DNA of 64,000 nt, taken from the NCBI GenBank assembly GCA_949840345.1, contig CATKWX010000002.1, positions 62,001-126,000 of the forward strand, given 5' to 3'. Positions 1-8,597 of the stretch are shown here, piece by piece. The notes beneath the pieces were generated by a model, which saw only the letters and a list, made by a program, of their open reading frames with translations, had not been told where the DNA came from and made no database searches. Origin of the DNA: an uncultured Eubacteriales bacterium (lineage in GTDB: Bacteria > Bacillota > Clostridia > TANB77 > CAG-508). How positions within the stretch are numbered: position 1 is the first letter of the stretch; each line of letters begins with the position of its first letter. A program made the position numbers and the translations under genes.

Positions 1-2
1 AA

Positions 3-587
3 TCAATTAATCTAGGAAGTGGTTCTATAACAGTTGACATTACAATGAAAGAGGAATTATTCTACAAAGTACTAACAGAAATATCTGGTGTAGAAGTACA
101 AAACGAAGGAGATTTATTTGTAACAATAACTCAAATGGCAAAAGTGAAAAAAGAATATGACAAAATTGCATGTGCATTAGATGAGGTAAAGAGAAAAGGT
201 TATGGTATAGTAACCCCTTCAATGGATGAGCTAATACTAGATGAGCCAGAAATGGTAAAACAAGGCTCAAGATATGGTGTTAAATTAAAGGCAAAAGCGC
301 CATCAATACATATGATAAGGGCAGAAATAGAAACAGAAGTATCTCCAATAGTTGGAAGTGAGAAACAGTCAGAGGAATTAGTAAATTCTCTATTATCAGA
401 TTTTGCAAGCGACCCACTAAAAATATGGGAATCAAATATATTCGGAAAAAGTTTACACGAGCTAGTAAATGAAGGCTTACAAAATAAATTATACAAAATG
501 CCAGAAGATGCTCAAAGTAAGCTACAAGAGACATTAGAAAGAATAATAAACGAAGGAAGCGGAGGACTAATTTGTATAATACTATAA
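3..587 (+). CDS. spoIVA: Stage IV sporulation protein A, C-terminal part (5' end outside window)
   Basis: The frame is open to the window edge, so the start lies upstream and about 194 residues are visible. SpoIVA is the ATPase that polymerises on the forespore surface as the base layer of the spore coat. The visible part is its C-terminal domain, recognised by the stretches YGIVTPSMDELILDEPE, RYGVKLKAKAPSIHMIRAEI, IFGKSLHELVNEGLQNK and the family's terminal GGLICIIL. The gene ends just before an intrinsic terminator. No in-frame CGG codon occurs in the visible part, unlike several other sporulation genes in this window. Confidence 0.95.
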   Translation, partial: SINLGSGSITVDITMKEELFYKVLTEISGVEVQNEGDLFVTITQMAKVKKEYDKIACALDEVKRKGYGIVTPSMDELILDEPEMVKQGSRYGVKLKAKAPSIHMIRAEIETEVSPIVGSEKQSEELVNSLLSDFASDPLKIWESNIFGKSLHELVNEGLQNKLYKMPEDAQSKLQETLERIINEGSGGLICIIL

Positions 588-596
588 TAAAAATAA

Positions 597-625
597 AAGG
601 AGTTCTGTTAAATGAACTCCTTTTT
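597..625 (+). terminator. Rho-independent terminator of spoIVA
   Basis: Perfect stem AAGGAGTTC/GAACTCCTT with an 8-nt loop followed by a T run, 10 nt after the spoIVA stop. Confidence 0.85.
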
Positions 626-649
626 GGTCAGTGTAAAGTTAAGTCAATT

Positions 650-1276
650 TTATTTGTAATAGCACTCATAATAGCGCTCGTAGCCATTCAATGGAATGGG
701 ATGGTGACCTTTAAAGAATGCTTCTTGAACTTTTTCATCAGAGGACAAGTCAGAATATAATTTAAAGTCTTTATTAATGCTACCGTTATGGATTGCTTCA
801 ATAAATTCTATAGCTATACTTAGCATATATTCAGATCGCTTTGTTTGCTCTCCTTCAAAGAAATTGTCCTCTTCAAGAACAGTTAAAGAGCTTGGAAACT
901 CAGAATTCACATAATCCTCATCTGAAATTTCTTTTTTGAGTATCAAAGAAAGTAGTTCGTATTCTGTCTTACTTATCTGACAATCCGCAGGATATTTTGA
1001 CTGGTTATTCCAGTAATAATCAACAAATCCAATTGTTTCTTTCAATCTTAATGTAGCATTAAATACAAGTACAATTGATTTAATAAATTCTTGGATTGCG
1101 ACATAAGGAAGTTGCCAGCCGTCGGGACTTAACTCTAAAGCCAGCTCAGCCTCTTCTTTACTCCGTGAATAATGACAATCGAGTAATTGATAGTAAAACT
1201 CGGCCATGTCACGACTTTTAAAGAGGTCGTCTAAAGGTATGCCTTTAAGAGGCGTTCCATCGTCAAAATCATACAT
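650..1276 (-). CDS. Uncharacterised 208-aa protein, probably acquired
   Basis: Starts at ATG 1276 with AGGAGG about 9 nt upstream. I do not recognise the family. It is acidic and soluble-looking, with no signal peptide or membrane helix, and is rich in Glu, Tyr and Leu. Codon choice is visibly less AT-biased than in the neighbours (GCC, GAG, CTG, CGG). It has an in-frame CGG (plus-strand 1163-1165) that must be read normally, because the frame stays open on both sides. Native genes here do not do this, so I infer horizontal acquisition. An immunity or defence role is possible but nothing in the sequence demonstrates it. Confidence 0.6.
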   Translation of the reverse strand: MYDFDDGTPLKGIPLDDLFKSRDMAEFYYQLLDCHYSRSKEEAELALELSPDGWQLPYVAIQEFIKSIVLVFNATLRLKETIGFVDYYWNNQSKYPADCQISKTEYELLSLILKKEISDEDYVNSEFPSSLTVLEEDNFFEGEQTKRSEYMLSIAIEFIEAIHNGSINKDFKLYSDLSSDEKVQEAFFKGHHPIPLNGYERYYECYYK

Positions 1277-1513
1277 AGGCTAATCCTCCTAATAGTTATT
1301 ATAATTGGATATTTACTAAATCTAGCGACTGACCAACACTAGATATACTTCTGTATCAGAAGTTTAATAATTATTTTATCATATGTTTACGTAAAATACA
1401 ATAATTTATAATTGCATTAATATAAGAAATATGATATAAGCATAGTGTTATTCAAAATGGAAATAGTGGTTTTACAATTGAGCCATTAAAATGATTTAAG
1501 TGGGGGCGTACTT

Positions 1514-1795
1514 ATGGAAAATAAAATAGAAGAAATGCCGATTGATGTAAAGGCATTAGAAGATTTTTTATTATATATTAAATTTCAAAATGGTGAAGAA
1601 AAAATATATGATATGAAAGAAATGTTAAAATTTGATTATTATAAAAATTTAAGAAATAAAGAAAATTTTAAAACAGTGAAAGTTTTTGGGATAACTTTAA
1701 AATGGAATACTGGTAAAGATATCGCACCAGAGAAAATATATTTTAATAGTATTCCAATAAGTGAATTTAATTCTGAAATTAAAGAAATGAAATAA
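1514..1795 (+). CDS. DUF2442 family protein
   Basis: A 93-residue protein with the DUF2442 layout: an N-terminal beta segment (LEDFLLYIKFQNGEEKIYDM), a middle helix region, and the closing WNTGKDIAPEKIYF that corresponds to the family's W-nGqDi-PdtLY motif. DUF2442 proteins are small and often sit beside toxin-antitoxin or DNA-binding genes; their biochemical role is not established. Start ATG 1514 follows a G-rich site (TGGGGG). A palindromic repeat begins directly after the stop and may act as terminator. The converging XRE regulator is the nearest neighbour. Confidence 0.8.
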   Translation: MENKIEEMPIDVKALEDFLLYIKFQNGEEKIYDMKEMLKFDYYKNLRNKENFKTVKVFGITLKWNTGKDIAPEKIYFNSIPISEFNSEIKEMK

Positions 1796-1796
1796 G

Positions 1797-1823
1797 GTAG
1801 GGGCACGCCGTTGGCGTGTCCCT
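1797..1823. repeat. GTAGGG-family palindromic repeat
   Basis: GTAGGGGCACGCC-GTT-GGCGTGTCCC forms a 10-bp GC-rich hairpin in AT-rich surroundings, between convergent genes. Confidence 0.8.
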
Positions 1824-1843
1824 TAGATGTTGCCACCATTTTT

Positions 1844-2080
1844 TTAGTCCTTTTCTATTAGCATATCCAAGCTAACTCCAAGAGCAACCGAAATTTTATA
1901 GAATGTCTCAACAGAAAAGTTATAAGCTGTTTTTTCGCTTTCTATTTGTCTTATAAAATCGTGAGATAATCCCACTAATTCAGCAAGTTCTGCTGATGTT
2001 ATTTGCTTTTGACGTCTATACTTTTTTATATTCTTTCTAATAGTATCATAAATGTGTTTATCAAATTTTAATTTTTCCAT
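1844..2080 (-). CDS. XRE-family helix-turn-helix regulator
   Basis: A 78-residue single-domain DNA-binding protein. The HTH spans roughly residues 12-65 (IRKNIKKYRRQKQITSAELA, then GLSHDFIRQIESEKTAYNFS), followed by the usual hydrophobic ending of the five-helix fold. A longer frame opens upstream (to 2122), but AGGAGG sits about 8 nt before ATG 2080, so I choose that start. It probably represses its own and nearby promoters. Convergent with the DUF2442 gene and divergent from the anchored protein at 2226. Confidence 0.85.
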   Translation of the reverse strand: MEKLKFDKHIYDTIRKNIKKYRRQKQITSAELAELVGLSHDFIRQIESEKTAYNFSVETFYKISVALGVSLDMLIEKD

Positions 2081-2225
2081 AACTTTAAAACCTCCTAGAA
2101 GTATTGTAGTGTAGTAACTCACAAAAGTATGTTAGGTAATACCTAATAAAATTTACGAAAAGTATTGAAATATACAAATATTTGTAGTATCATTTTTTTA
2201 GTTAAAAGAGAAAGGAGTTTTTTTA

Positions 2226-3251
2226 ATGAACAAAAAATTTATATGGATAGGATGTGGCGTTTTAGCTATTATTATAATTATTGTAGGAGTTGTAACTTTA
2301 AATGGTAATGCTAAAGGACCAGATAGCATAATTAAGAAATATTGCGATATATTAAAAAACGGTAATTATGGGGATATAATAGATATTGCATATTTCCCAG
2401 AAGGTGAGCTTATTACAAAGGAAAAATTAGAAGAAAAGAAAAAACAATATTTTGAAGAAATGAGAAATAGTAATACAACAAATGTAACAAAATATGAGTA
2501 TTCTAAGGTAAATGAAGATGATGAAAAAATTAGTTACAAAGTAGTTTTAAATGGAACAGATGTAAAAAATATTGATTTACTAAAATCAGAAAATAAATTA
2601 ATTGTAGATGATTTATATGAAGAAAGAAGTCTAAAGGTTAAGGTAGATTCTAAAGTTATTGTAGATGGTGTAGAGTTAACCAAGAAAACAGCTGTAGACG
2701 ATTATTTTGATTCTTATAATTTTATTGCTATAAAGGGTGTTAATTATGATGTAAAAATAACACATACATACTTAAAAGATATAGATACAAATTTAGATTT
2801 CGAAAGCGAATTCGACAGTAGATATTATTATGAAGGATTTGGCAGTTGTAAAACTGAAATTGACGAGCAGTTTAATAAAGATATAGAAGAAATTTTTAGA
2901 GGTATAATTAGATATTATCAACAAGGTGGAGATTCAAGCACTTTAGATAAATATTTTGTTAATAATAATGCAAGTGAATTTCTTACAGAGATGAAGGATA
3001 ACTTTTATATTTATGGAAATCCACGATATGTAGATAATTACAAATTTTATACTGATTTTTATAATTCAAAAGAAATTAAAGGAAGACCAGCAGGTATTTC
3101 AATGTACTATGGAGAAGGGTCAGGCAAAGCTGGAATAAGTTTTAAAGATAAAGAATCTAATTGGGAAGAAGGTTGCTTAAGCTTATCATTTAATAATATA
3201 GTATTTGTTTTAGAAGATGGAAAATTTAAAATAATAAGTTGGGAACCTTAA
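2226..3251 (+). CDS. Membrane-anchored extracellular protein of unknown function
   Basis: A 341-residue protein. Residues 5-25 form one hydrophobic helix (FIWIGCGVLAIIIIIVGVV) with positive charges before it, so it should be anchored in the membrane with a large outer domain. The outer part looks like two alpha/beta modules (about 35-115 and 215-340), with the arrangement of NTF2-like or TcaA-like domains, but I do not recognise the family with confidence. A good site (AAAGGAG) precedes ATG 2226. It ends about 40 nt before a terminator shared with the opposing tetR gene. Confidence 0.7.
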   Translation: MNKKFIWIGCGVLAIIIIIVGVVTLNGNAKGPDSIIKKYCDILKNGNYGDIIDIAYFPEGELITKEKLEEKKKQYFEEMRNSNTTNVTKYEYSKVNEDDEKISYKVVLNGTDVKNIDLLKSENKLIVDDLYEERSLKVKVDSKVIVDGVELTKKTAVDDYFDSYNFIAIKGVNYDVKITHTYLKDIDTNLDFESEFDSRYYYEGFGSCKTEIDEQFNKDIEEIFRGIIRYYQQGGDSSTLDKYFVNNNASEFLTEMKDNFYIYGNPRYVDNYKFYTDFYNSKEIKGRPAGISMYYGEGSGKAGISFKDKESNWEEGCLSLSFNNIVFVLEDGKFKIISWEP

Positions 3252-3291
3252 ATGTAGGAGGAATTAAAATGGGATTAAATTGATATATTGT

Positions 3292-3331
3292 AAAAACAAG
3301 AAGTGTATTACTATTGCACTTCTTGTTTTTT
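3292..3331. terminator. Bidirectional terminator between 2226 gene and tetR
   Basis: AAAACAAGAAGTG pairs with CACTTCTTGTTTT, flanked by A and T runs on both sides. The tetR stop lies inside the hairpin. Confidence 0.85.
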
Positions 3332-3934
3332 ACTTTCTATTAACAATTTTATTGTTTCATATAAATATGGTTTAAATTCGCTAATTGAAAGAGGCTCTTT
3401 GTATAGAATAGAATTAAAGCAAGTAGAACTTACTAATTCTATTATCATATATAATGTAACCTCTGGATTTTTTATATTTTCTTTCTCTGCACCTTTTAAA
3501 AATAGCTGATAAACTCCATCTTCTTTGTTTTCTGTTTGTTCATATAACTTTAAAACGGTTTTACTATAAATTCCCCATGATAAATTTTTAGATATGAATT
3601 TTAGTAAAGTAGGAGTTTTTGCTAATTCATCAATTACGTAATTAACTATAAAAATGACTTGGTCAGATAAATCATAGATATAACTTTTCCTTAACTCCTT
3701 TAGTGCATCATTAAAAAGTTTGTGAGATTTTTTTGCAATTAATATATCTCTAATTTCATATTTATCTTTAAAGTAAAGATAAAATGTACCTTTTGCTACA
3801 TTTGCATTATCAACTATCTCCTGAATAGATGTGTCTTTTATTCCTTTTTCAGTAAATAGCTTAAAGGCAGTATCTAATAATCTAAATTCTTTGTTATTTT
3901 CTTCGTTTTCATTGTTAATATTTTTACTTTTCAT
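3311..3934 (-). CDS. TetR/AcrR-family repressor of the MMPL exporter operon
   Basis: A 207-residue protein with an N-terminal TetR HTH (about residues 15-65; TAFKLFTEKGIKDTSIQEIV and the signature VAKGTFYLYFKDKYEI) and an all-helical C-terminal ligand and dimer domain. RBS AGGAG precedes ATG 3934. Its own promoter and the divergent MMPL promoter both carry copies of TGACCAnTGGTCA, so I infer autoregulation and repression of the exporter, relieved by an unknown small molecule or lipid. The 388-nt divergent region also holds a repeat element. Confidence 0.88.
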   Translation of the reverse strand: MKSKNINNENEENNKEFRLLDTAFKLFTEKGIKDTSIQEIVDNANVAKGTFYLYFKDKYEIRDILIAKKSHKLFNDALKELRKSYIYDLSDQVIFIVNYVIDELAKTPTLLKFISKNLSWGIYSKTVLKLYEQTENKEDGVYQLFLKGAEKENIKNPEVTLYMIIELVSSTCFNSILYKEPLSISEFKPYLYETIKLLIESKKQEVQ

Positions 3935-3955
3935 ACTAATTCTCCTACAAACAAA

Positions 3956-3983
3956 TTATGACACATTTTAGACGATTGGTCAA
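3956..3983 (-). promoter_or_regulatory. tetR promoter with operator half-site
   Basis: Minus-strand -35 TTGACC (3983-3978), 17-nt spacer and -10 CATAAT. The -35 lies inside TGACCAATCGTC, a partial match to the operator upstream of the exporter. Confidence 0.65.
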
Positions 3984-4067
3984 TAATTTTACAATATTTT
4001 TTGAAATAAAGCATCACAGTTTAGAATAAACAAATGATATACATTTCGTTAATAAGGGGTATATCAC

Positions 4068-4201
4068 AATTACTTTCGGCAAACCTTGCCCCCTTTACTT
4101 AAAGGGGGTGGCACGTAGTGTCGGGGGATTTTAAAAAGGAATATAACAAAAAGAACCCTCAGTCTCCTTCGGAGACAGCTCCCTTGAATAAGGGAGCCAA
4201 G
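4068..4201. repeat. Composite repeat with three hairpins
   Basis: Contains CCCCCTTTACTTAAAGGGGG, GTCTCCTTCGGAGAC and CTCCCTTGAATAAGGGAG in a GC-rich block of about 130 nt, unlike the surrounding intergenic DNA. No coding frame. It resembles the non-coding interspersed elements common in uncultured Clostridia. Confidence 0.6.
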
Positions 4202-4253
4202 AATAGTAATTGTTACTATCTACAATAAATTAAAAGAATTTTTCAAAAACATA

Positions 4254-4303
4254 TTGACTATTGGTCAGTGACGTTGTATAATATCAAAAGTGACCAATGG
4301 TCA
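4254..4303 (+). promoter_or_regulatory. MMPL operon promoter with two TetR operators
   Basis: -35 TTGACT (4254-4259), 17-nt spacer, -10 TATAAT (4277-4282). Operator 1, TGACTATTGGTCA (4255-4267), overlaps the -35. Operator 2, TGACCAATGGTCA (4291-4303), lies just downstream of the start site. Both are near-perfect palindromes. Confidence 0.8.
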
Positions 4304-4322
4304 TTAAAGAAAGGAGAAGATT

Positions 4323-6392
4323 ATGCAAAAGTTTGGAGAGTTTATTTGTAAACACAGAAAAGCTATTCTTATAATAGCACTAGTATTATTAATTCCATCA
4401 TTAATAGGAATGAAAGTAACAAGAATAAACTATGACATATTAGTTTATCTTCCAGAAGATATAGAAACAATAAAAGGAGAAAATATACTATCAGAAGATT
4501 TTAATATGGGAGCATTTTCTGTTGTAATACTAGAAAATATGAAAACTAAAGATATTATTAACCTACAAGAGAAAATAAAAAATATAGATAATGTAGATAA
4601 AGCAGTAAGTATTGCAGATATTGTAGGCTCTGGAATTCCAATAGAGATGATACCAGAAAATTTAAGAGAAACAATTTATAAAGAAAATTCTACGATAATG
4701 CTAGTTACATTTAAAGATGCAATATCATCAGATACAACATTAAAAACAATAGAAGAATTAAGAGAAATTACAGATGAGAATTGTAAAATTAGTGGTATGT
4801 CTGCAACAGTTTTAGACACAAGGGATTTGTCTGATTCCGAAATAGCAATATATGTTGTAATAGCGGTTTTATTATGCTTATTAGTATTAGAGCTTGCACT
4901 TGATTCATATATAGTACCCATATTACTACTATCAAATATTGGTATAGCAGTTCTTTACAATATGGGAACAAATATATTCTTAGGGCAAATTTCATATATA
5001 ACAAAGGCAATTAGCGCCGTATTACAATTAGGTGTAACAATGGATTTTGCAATATTCTTATACCATAGTTATATGCAAGAAAAGAAGTTGCAGCCAGATA
5101 TGTATAAGGCAATGGCACAAGCAATATCAAAAACATTGGTTTCTGTAGTTGGAAGTTCGCTTACAACTATTGCAGGATTTTTAGCATTATGCAGTATGAA
5201 TCTTACACTTGGAAAAGATATTGGTTTAGTTATGGCAAAAGGAGTATTACTAGGAGTAGTATGTGTAGTTACAATACTTCCTGCCATGATACTTGAACTA
5301 AATAGCTTAATAGAAAAAACAAAACATAAAGAAATATTACCTGAATTTAATACAGTAAAAAATTGGATTGTTAAGCATTATAAAATAATAATATTAATAT
5401 TTGTAATTATTTTACCAATTGCGTTATATGGATATAACAATACAAAAATTTACTATAATCTAGATAAATCGTTACCTAAAAACTTAAAAAGTGTAGAAGC
5501 AAATACTGAATTAAAAGAAAAATTTAATATGGTATCAATGGAGATTTTATTAGTAGATAAAGACATTGACGATTATAAATTAAATGAAATGATGGAAAAA
5601 ATAGATGAAGTAGAAGGTATTGAATGGGTTATAGGATATCCTAAAATTGCAAGTTTAGGAATACCAAAAGAGATTTTACCAGAAGATATTCTAAGTATAT
5701 TCCAAAGTGACAAATATCAATTAATACTAATAAATTCTAAATATGAGATGGCAACAGATGAATTAAATAGTCAAATTGAGAAAGTAAATGAAATTGTAAA
5801 ACAATATGATAATACTGCAATACTTGCAGGAGAAGGACCTTTAATGAAGGATTTAGTAGAGATAAGTAATCACGACTTTAATAGTGTAAATACAGTTTCA
5901 ATAGCTATAATATTTATACTAATGATATTTGTACTAAAATCAATATCTTTACCAGTTATATTAATACTAGTTATAGAGTTTGCAATATTTATAAATATGG
6001 GAATTCCATATTATACAAATACAGTATTACCTTTTGTTGCATCAATAGTAATTGGAACAATCCAATTAGGAGCAACAATAGATTATGCAATTTTAATAAC
6101 GACTAAATATATAGCAAATAGAAAAGACGGCAAAGATAAGAAAATGGCAATAAATGAAACTTTGGGAACTTCAATAAGTTCAATAGTGGTAAGCGGATTA
6201 TGTTTCTTTGGAGCTACTTTTGGAGTAGGTGCATATTCAAAAATAGAAATGATAGGTTCACTATGCACATTAATGTCTAGAGGAGCAATAATAAGTATGA
6301 TTTCAGTTATTTTTGCATTGCCAGCATTCTTGCTTATTTTCGATAAATTAATTTGCAAAACAACAGCCAAAATGAAGAATGTGAGAAATTAA
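4323..6392 (+). CDS. MMPL/RND-type hydrophobe exporter
   Basis: A 689-residue membrane protein with the duplicated RND layout: helix 1 (about 13-31), an outer loop domain (32-175), five helices (175-330), then the same plan again from about 353. Each half ends with the MMPL-type stretch (GVTMDFAIFLYHSY; GATIDYAILITTKY), whose acidic residue is the expected proton-relay position. HAE3/MMPL proteins export lipids, drugs or other hydrophobic compounds using the proton gradient. First gene after the TetR-operated promoter, with the secreted partner gene next, so the two form an inducible export unit. Substrate unknown. Confidence 0.9.
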   Translation: MQKFGEFICKHRKAILIIALVLLIPSLIGMKVTRINYDILVYLPEDIETIKGENILSEDFNMGAFSVVILENMKTKDIINLQEKIKNIDNVDKAVSIADIVGSGIPIEMIPENLRETIYKENSTIMLVTFKDAISSDTTLKTIEELREITDENCKISGMSATVLDTRDLSDSEIAIYVVIAVLLCLLVLELALDSYIVPILLLSNIGIAVLYNMGTNIFLGQISYITKAISAVLQLGVTMDFAIFLYHSYMQEKKLQPDMYKAMAQAISKTLVSVVGSSLTTIAGFLALCSMNLTLGKDIGLVMAKGVLLGVVCVVTILPAMILELNSLIEKTKHKEILPEFNTVKNWIVKHYKIIILIFVIILPIALYGYNNTKIYYNLDKSLPKNLKSVEANTELKEKFNMVSMEILLVDKDIDDYKLNEMMEKIDEVEGIEWVIGYPKIASLGIPKEILPEDILSIFQSDKYQLILINSKYEMATDELNSQIEKVNEIVKQYDNTAILAGEGPLMKDLVEISNHDFNSVNTVSIAIIFILMIFVLKSISLPVILILVIEFAIFINMGIPYYTNTVLPFVASIVIGTIQLGATIDYAILITTKYIANRKDGKDKKMAINETLGTSISSIVVSGLCFFGATFGVGAYSKIEMIGSLCTLMSRGAIISMISVIFALPAFLLIFDKLICKTTAKMKNVRN

Positions 6393-6428
6393 GTTAAATA
6401 TATACATCCAAGATAGAAATGAATAAAC

Positions 6429-6467
6429 GTAGGGGCGACAAGAAAGTCGTCCGCACTTCGAAGGAAT
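6429..6467. repeat. GTAGGG-family palindromic repeat
   Basis: CGTAGGGGCGAC-AAGAAA-GTCGTCCG followed by the tail CACTTCGAAGGAATA that other copies share; lies between the two operon genes. Confidence 0.8.
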
Positions 6468-6495
6468 ACTTAAAAAAGAAAGGAATTGATTATAT

Positions 6496-8190
6496 ATGAA
6501 AAAATTTTTTATGAAAAAAGTAATACCAATAATGCTTTTAACAACACTTATATCATATACAGCGCCAGTTTTTGCTGTTACAAAAGATGAAACAGTATAT
6601 ACTAAACTAAATGTAAAGGGAGAACAATATAAAACAATAGTAAGCACTGAGCTTAAAAATGAAAACAACTTAGAAAAAATAGTAGACTTAACAAATCTTT
6701 TAAATATAGAAAATACAAGTGGAGATGAAACTTTTTCTAAAGATGGAGATACCTTAATTTGGGATGCAAAAGGAAACGACATATATTATCAAGGAGAAAC
6801 TGAAGCAAAACTTCCAATAGAGCTAGAAATAAAATATAAATTAAATGGCGAAGAAATATCAGCTAAAGACATTGAGGGAAAAAGTGGAAAAGTAACAATA
6901 AAATTAGAATATAAAAATAATGATGAACACATAGTTAATGTTAATGGAAGAAGTGAAAAGATGTATACACCATTTTTGCTTGTATCTGGAACAATTTTGA
7001 GAAATAGTAATAACAAAAATATAGAAGTAACTAATGGAAAAGTAATTAATGATGGCACGAAAAGTATAATAATAGGAATTGCTTTGCCGGGACTTCAAGA
7101 AAGCTTAGGTGTGTCTAAAGATACAATAAATATTCCATCAGGTATGGAAATAAATATGAATGCAATAGATTTTGAGCTAGATAGCATTATTACATTTGCA
7201 ACACCAAAACTTTTAGATGAGGAAGATTCAAATTTAACTGCAGAAATGAAAGAATTAAGCAGTAAAATTAGTTTAATAAGAGAAGCAACTGAAAAATTAA
7301 AAACAGGAGCAGATACTTTAAAAAATGGAACTGAAGATTATAGCCAAAAATCAGAACTATTTAATGGTAAAATGGAAGAACTACAAAACGGAGTAGGTTA
7401 TATAAATAATCAATATACAACCTTAGATACAGGAATAAATACTGTAAATAATAGTACTTCTCTTATACAAAATGGTGCAGAGCAAATTTACAATGGAGTA
7501 CAAGAATTACCAAGCATGCTTGGAGAACTAGTTACAGGACTAGATACAGCTAGTACAACTTTAAGAGGAATAGAAGACACACAAGAAAAAATACTTTTAA
7601 GTGAAACAGAAATAAACGCAATAGTTACTGCAATAAGCAATGATACTACAATAGATGCAACTACAAAAACAGCATTAATTACAAAAATAAAAACGCAAAA
7701 TGCAACATTACAAAAAACTAATGAGGGTATAATTGGAGTAGCAACGGGAATAGAAACAGCTAAAGACACAATTACAGCTAATAATCAGAAAATAAGTAGT
7801 TTAATAGATGGTGTAACACAGATTTATAATGGAACATCTGAATTATCAAAAGGAACAGCAAATCTTGCTAAGGGTTCAAACAAGGTAAAGGAAGGATTAA
7901 ATACATTAAATTCATCAACTGTAGCTTTAAAAAGTGCAGATGATGCTTTAACTCAAGGTGCAAAAACGATTTCAGCAGGCGCAAGTGAGTTATATGAAGG
8001 AATTGAAACATTTAATAATGAAATAAATAAATATTTAAATGGGGCAATTAACCAAGTGGCTATAAGAGCTGAAAAGCTAGTAATGTTATCTGAAGAATAT
8101 AATAATTTTACTAAAATAAACGAACAATCAAAAGGCAAAGTTAAATTCATAATGATGACGGACAGTTTGAAAAAAGAAGAGGAGCAATAA
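6496..8190 (+). CDS. Secreted X-X-X-Leu-X-X-Gly repeat protein (MMPL partner)
   Basis: A 564-residue exported protein. Residues 1-27 are a signal peptide ending at PVFA. Residues 28-245 look beta-rich. From about 260 to 520 it is built of heptads of the LxxGaxxLxxG type (for example LKTGADTLKNG, LSKGTANLAKGSNKVKEG), as in YhgE/Pip-type proteins. No C-terminal membrane helices are present, unlike YhgE. In Clostridia such proteins commonly sit next to MMPL exporters, and here it is the second gene of that operon. I infer an outer-surface adaptor for the exporter. Confidence 0.75.
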   Translation: MKKFFMKKVIPIMLLTTLISYTAPVFAVTKDETVYTKLNVKGEQYKTIVSTELKNENNLEKIVDLTNLLNIENTSGDETFSKDGDTLIWDAKGNDIYYQGETEAKLPIELEIKYKLNGEEISAKDIEGKSGKVTIKLEYKNNDEHIVNVNGRSEKMYTPFLLVSGTILRNSNNKNIEVTNGKVINDGTKSIIIGIALPGLQESLGVSKDTINIPSGMEINMNAIDFELDSIITFATPKLLDEEDSNLTAEMKELSSKISLIREATEKLKTGADTLKNGTEDYSQKSELFNGKMEELQNGVGYINNQYTTLDTGINTVNNSTSLIQNGAEQIYNGVQELPSMLGELVTGLDTASTTLRGIEDTQEKILLSETEINAIVTAISNDTTIDATTKTALITKIKTQNATLQKTNEGIIGVATGIETAKDTITANNQKISSLIDGVTQIYNGTSELSKGTANLAKGSNKVKEGLNTLNSSTVALKSADDALTQGAKTISAGASELYEGIETFNNEINKYLNGAINQVAIRAEKLVMLSEEYNNFTKINEQSKGKVKFIMMTDSLKKEEEQ

Positions 8191-8225
8191 CAATGTATTA
8201 TTTTAATTAAAATATGAAAAAATGC

Positions 8226-8254
8226 TTGCATTTTTAAAATAATTATAGTAAAAT
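8226..8254 (+). promoter_or_regulatory. Promoter of the par-like antitoxin RNA
   Basis: -35 TTGCAT (8226-8231), 17-nt spacer, -10 TAAAAT (8249-8254). It would start a roughly 70-nt RNA ending at the terminator 8301-8331. Confidence 0.5.
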
Positions 8255-8260
8255 AATTAT

Positions 8261-8331
8261 AGCAAATTTGCAGTATGTTACGCAAAAAATACGCAAAAAG
8301 AAGACTAGGAAATGCCATTCCTAGTCTTTTT
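8261..8331 (+). ncRNA. Type I antitoxin RNA (Fst/RNAII-like)
   Basis: A short non-coding transcript inferred from its promoter and terminator. It contains AGTATGTTACGCA (8272-8284) and AATACGC (8288-8294). The same two words occur at 8394-8406 and 8413-8419, where they are complementary to the toxin mRNA start codon and Shine-Dalgarno-proximal region. Convergent transcription over direct repeats onto a shared terminator is the arrangement of the pAD1 par (fst) locus. Confidence 0.65.
8301..8331. terminator. Bidirectional terminator of the par-like locus
   Basis: AAGACTAGGAA pairs with TTCCTAGTCTT across a 6-nt loop, with T runs on both strands. It serves both the antitoxin (+) and toxin (-) RNAs. 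Confidence 0.85.
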
Positions 8332-8338
8332 TAGTTTA

Positions 8339-8407
8339 TTAGTCTTTTTTATCATCAATTATGAAATAGATAATAATAAGTGCTAACATCTTTAGTATGT
8401 TACGCAT
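8339..8407 (-). CDS. Fst-like small hydrophobic toxin peptide
   Basis: A 22-residue peptide: MRNILKMLA, then LIIIYFII, then the charged tail DDKKD. This is the pattern of membrane-inserting type I toxins such as Fst (a hydrophobic helix with an Asp/Lys tail). ATG 8407 is preceded by GAAAGGAGG, and a consensus promoter lies upstream. The coding region lies between a perfect SD and a shared terminator, and its start region is complementary to the convergent small RNA. No protein family can be assigned from sequence this short, so the call rests mainly on the locus architecture. Confidence 0.65.
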   Translation of the reverse strand: MRNILKMLALIIIYFIIDDKKD

Positions 8408-8451
8408 TATGTAATACGCCTCCTTTCTACCTTTTGGCGAAAGGTTTTAAT

Positions 8452-8480
8452 AATATATCATTTCAAAGATAAATTGTCAA
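8452..8480 (-). promoter_or_regulatory. Promoter of the Fst-like toxin mRNA
   Basis: Minus strand -35 TTGACA (8480-8475), 17-nt spacer, -10 TATATT (8457-8452). Confidence 0.75.
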
Positions 8481-8597
8481 TATGTAAAACATATAAAACA
8501 ATTGAAAATAGAAACAAAAAATTTTTTTCTAAAAGCATTCCTATTTTAAATAATATATGATAGAATAGAAAAAAACAAAAAGGAGAGTGTAAAATTA

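Noticed and set aside
1514-2080. DUF2442 plus XRE gene as a toxin-antitoxin pair
   Set aside because: The genes converge and are not co-transcribed, with a repeat between them.
3303-3509. Plus-strand frame opposite the tetR 3' end
   Set aside because: Antisense shadow of a clear TetR gene, starting within a terminator.
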